From Karalla daura (lineage: Eukaryota; Chordata; Actinopteri; Chaetodontiformes; Leiognathidae): DNA of 64,000 bases. A model generated the notes under the pieces. That model was not told where the DNA came from and ran no database searches. It worked only from the letters and a program-made list of their open reading frames with translations. Each line of letters opens with the position of its first letter. Position 1 is the first letter of the stretch. Both the position numbers and the translations under genes were made by a program. The stretch lies in contig CM055196.1 in the NCBI GenBank assembly GCA_029224185.1, forward strand, positions 10,458,509 through 10,522,508, read 5' to 3'. Shown here piece by piece: positions 62,957 to 64,000 of this stretch.

Positions 62957-62997
<41 letters not shown>

Positions 62998-64000
62998 AGT
63001 CAGCAACGGCTAAACGGACATGAGGTGGTCACGATTCAGAGCAAAGAGAGTTCATGGGAGCGACTCACTCTCCATTTTTCCTCTCCTCTTTCTGACGGAC
63101 GTCCTGCTCCTTAAAATAGCAGATGATTCCCTCCAGGATCGGCCTCTTACACCCCTGACAGACAAGGTGCAAAGAGGGGATTACTATGTCGAGGACTCCT
63201 CGAAAACCTGCTGCAAAAAATCTGTATGGGGCACACGCACACGCACACACAGACAGACACACACAGATACACACACACACACACACCTTTGCAGACAAAA
63301 GCAGCAGCTGATAGACCAGCGGGGGGATCTCCTGCAGTTCCAGTTTGGTGAACATCCTCAGTACTTTCTCCACTGCAAAACGCAGCTCCGCTGATGACAA
63401 GGGCACGTCCCTAAAACAAAACATTATGACATAGAACACAGTGATATCACTGTAAACAGGGAAAAAGAGAAAAGACAACAGCGATTACACTATGCAAAGT
63501 GACATTGAAGGTCTTACCTGAACATCTTTGTCATGTGGATGACACACTGCGGATCCCATCTGCATCAAAACATGGATTTTATAAAGGTACTTTTGTCTAC
63601 TTCCTCGGTTGGTTGATACGATGAAATGTGGTTATACTTAATGAGCGAGACGTGCGCAGTGCCGGAGCAACAGAGTACAAGTAAATGGAAAAAAGATCAA
63701 CATCAAGACATTTCCATAAATGTGATGCCTCCCCACCTGCTTGAGCAAAGTGTGTTGATCAGCTGCTTCTTGTATTCCTCGCCACTGAGTTCACCTGAAG
63801 TCAAGTGAATAAATGAGCAATGATGAGAACATGGAGCCTCAGGTGCACGGTGCTGATGTTAGTCCACCTACCTTTGCCATAAGACAGCGTTTCACAGGTC
63901 GACAGGGCGCTCAGCACAGTCGGAAACAGCTCCAAGGTTTTCCCACTGCCGATCTTTCCCACCTTAATGGCTTCCACGAAAAGAGACGCCACTTGTGCAA
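56503..64000 (-). CDS. fanci: Fanconi anemia group I protein (partial, 5' end outside window)
   Basis: Thirty-four exons from 64000-63872 down to 56571-56503, listed in the three exon-block entries; all keep frame, 1225 codons, starting near human residue 105 of 1328. FANCI pairs with FANCD2, is monoubiquitinated by FANCL-UBE2T and clamps DNA during interstrand-crosslink repair in the nucleus. Seen: the ubiquitination-site segment ILVLRKAMY (exon 61623-61553); just after it an SQ cluster (SSQCSQGVSSSQ, exon 61456-61342) corresponding to the ATR-phosphorylated sites; an acidic loop EEEEEEQ (exon 60693-60502); an acidic C-terminus and basic KQKRRRKQ end resembling the mammalian nuclear signal. 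The stop TGA at 56505-56503 is 37 bases from the polg stop on the other strand. Only the first few coding exons are missing. Confidence 0.97.
57155..57160 (+). terminator. polg: Candidate polyadenylation signal of polg, inside fanci
   Basis: First AATAAA I find downstream of the polg stop, 0.7 kb away and within a fanci intron on the opposite strand. AATAAA also occurs at about 57395. If used, the polg 3' UTR is antisense to the last two or three fanci exons. Confidence 0.35.
57550..57641. repeat. (GGGGGT)n/(GGGGGA)n minisatellite in a fanci intron
   Basis: About nine GGGGGT units followed by five GGGGGA-type units on the plus strand, in the intron between the fanci exons at 57658 and 57530. 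Confidence 0.95.
57842..57885. repeat. GGA trinucleotide tract
   Basis: AGG/GGA repeats on the plus strand, giving the fanci exon at 57842 a CCT-rich pyrimidine tract on the transcript strand. Confidence 0.85.
59300..61829 (-). other. fanci: fanci exon block 2 (ubiquitination site and central region)
   Basis: Exons: 61829-61699, 61623-61553, 61456-61342, 61233-61111, 61031-60963, 60882-60781, 60693-60502, 60386-60265, 60182-60021, 59921-59742, 59650-59487, 59394-59300. Segments include ILVLRKAMY, LSQQADVRLMLYEG, MIKCELEDFEL, SMGFVSTLLTALFR and GPDGQNPDKTF. Confidence 0.93.
59654..59679. repeat. (CA)n microsatellite abutting a fanci 3' splice site
   Basis: On the transcript strand this is (TG)n directly followed by the CAG acceptor of the exon starting at 59650. 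Confidence 0.9.
62960..62995. repeat. 36-bp homopolymer G run at a fanci 3' splice site
   Basis: Thirty-six consecutive G on the plus strand. On the fanci transcript it is a poly-C run ending about ten bases before the acceptor of the exon starting at 62950. Confidence 0.9.
63234..63286. repeat. CA-rich microsatellite beginning at a fanci donor
   Basis: Imperfect CA repeats with CAGA interruptions; on the transcript strand the (GT)n begins with the donor GT itself at 63286-63285. Confidence 0.9.

Larger units (their letters stand above)
61930..64000 (-). other. fanci: fanci exon block 1 (N-terminal solenoid)
   Basis: Exons on the minus strand: 64000-63872 (partial), 63794-63737, 63559-63518, 63410-63287, 63154-63069, 62950-62818, 62719-62642, 62545-62409, 62304-62124, 62017-61930. 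They carry family segments such as LQEIPPLVYQLL, LRHVEGTAILHIVFAI, QGSKFLQELL and WDHVTQGLVKLGF. Confidence 0.93.

Noticed and set aside
1..64000. CRISPR arrays, prophage or bacterial mobile elements
   Set aside because: All repeats seen are eukaryotic microsatellites or local duplications; no spaced identical repeats and no bacterial genes.

Overview
The window reads as nuclear DNA of a ray-finned fish, probably a compact percomorph-type genome. Protein-coding genes have many short GT-AG introns, CA/GT microsatellites are abundant, and the gene set is vertebrate (rhcg, mir-9, polg, fanci, tvp23, gdpgp1, a titin-like gene). I derived exon structures by hand from splice sites, reading-frame continuity and remembered family sequences; no alignment was run.

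Layout: (1) 532-8250, minus strand: a self-contained titin-like gene whose main 6.2-kb exon encodes 21 Ig/Fn3 domains in the 11-domain order of the titin A-band C-zone. It has its own TATA box, start, short unique N-terminus and stop. (2) 8600-10350, plus: gdpgp1, head-to-head with the titin-like gene. (3) 13719-19725, plus: rhcg, an ammonia channel in 11 coding exons (485 aa). (4) 19726-46000: a long protein-gene-free stretch holding the mir-9 hairpin (41452-41530, minus; its flanks match mir-9-3), CpG-rich segments and possible regulatory elements. (5) 46283-48297, minus: tvp23-type Golgi membrane protein (5 exons, 191 aa). (6) 48698-48770, minus: tRNA-Arg(TCG). (7) 49957-56465, plus: polg, the mitochondrial DNA polymerase catalytic subunit, 22 coding exons, 1196 aa, with all exonuclease and polymerase motifs present. 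(8) 56503-64000, minus: fanci, 34 exons reaching the window edge; only the extreme N-terminal coding exons lie outside.

The order and relative orientation rhcg(+), mir-9-3(-), polg(+), fanci(-) is the same as I remember for human 15q26.1, so this is an old conserved block. tvp23 and the titin-like gene sit in or beside it without a mammalian counterpart at this locus that I know of. polg and fanci are tail-to-tail with only 37 bp between stop codons, so their 3' UTRs must overlap. Functionally the genes are unrelated (muscle-type repeat protein, nucleotide-sugar clearance, ammonia transport, neural microRNA, Golgi trafficking, mtDNA replication, interstrand-crosslink repair). The most unusual item is the stand-alone titin C-zone gene.
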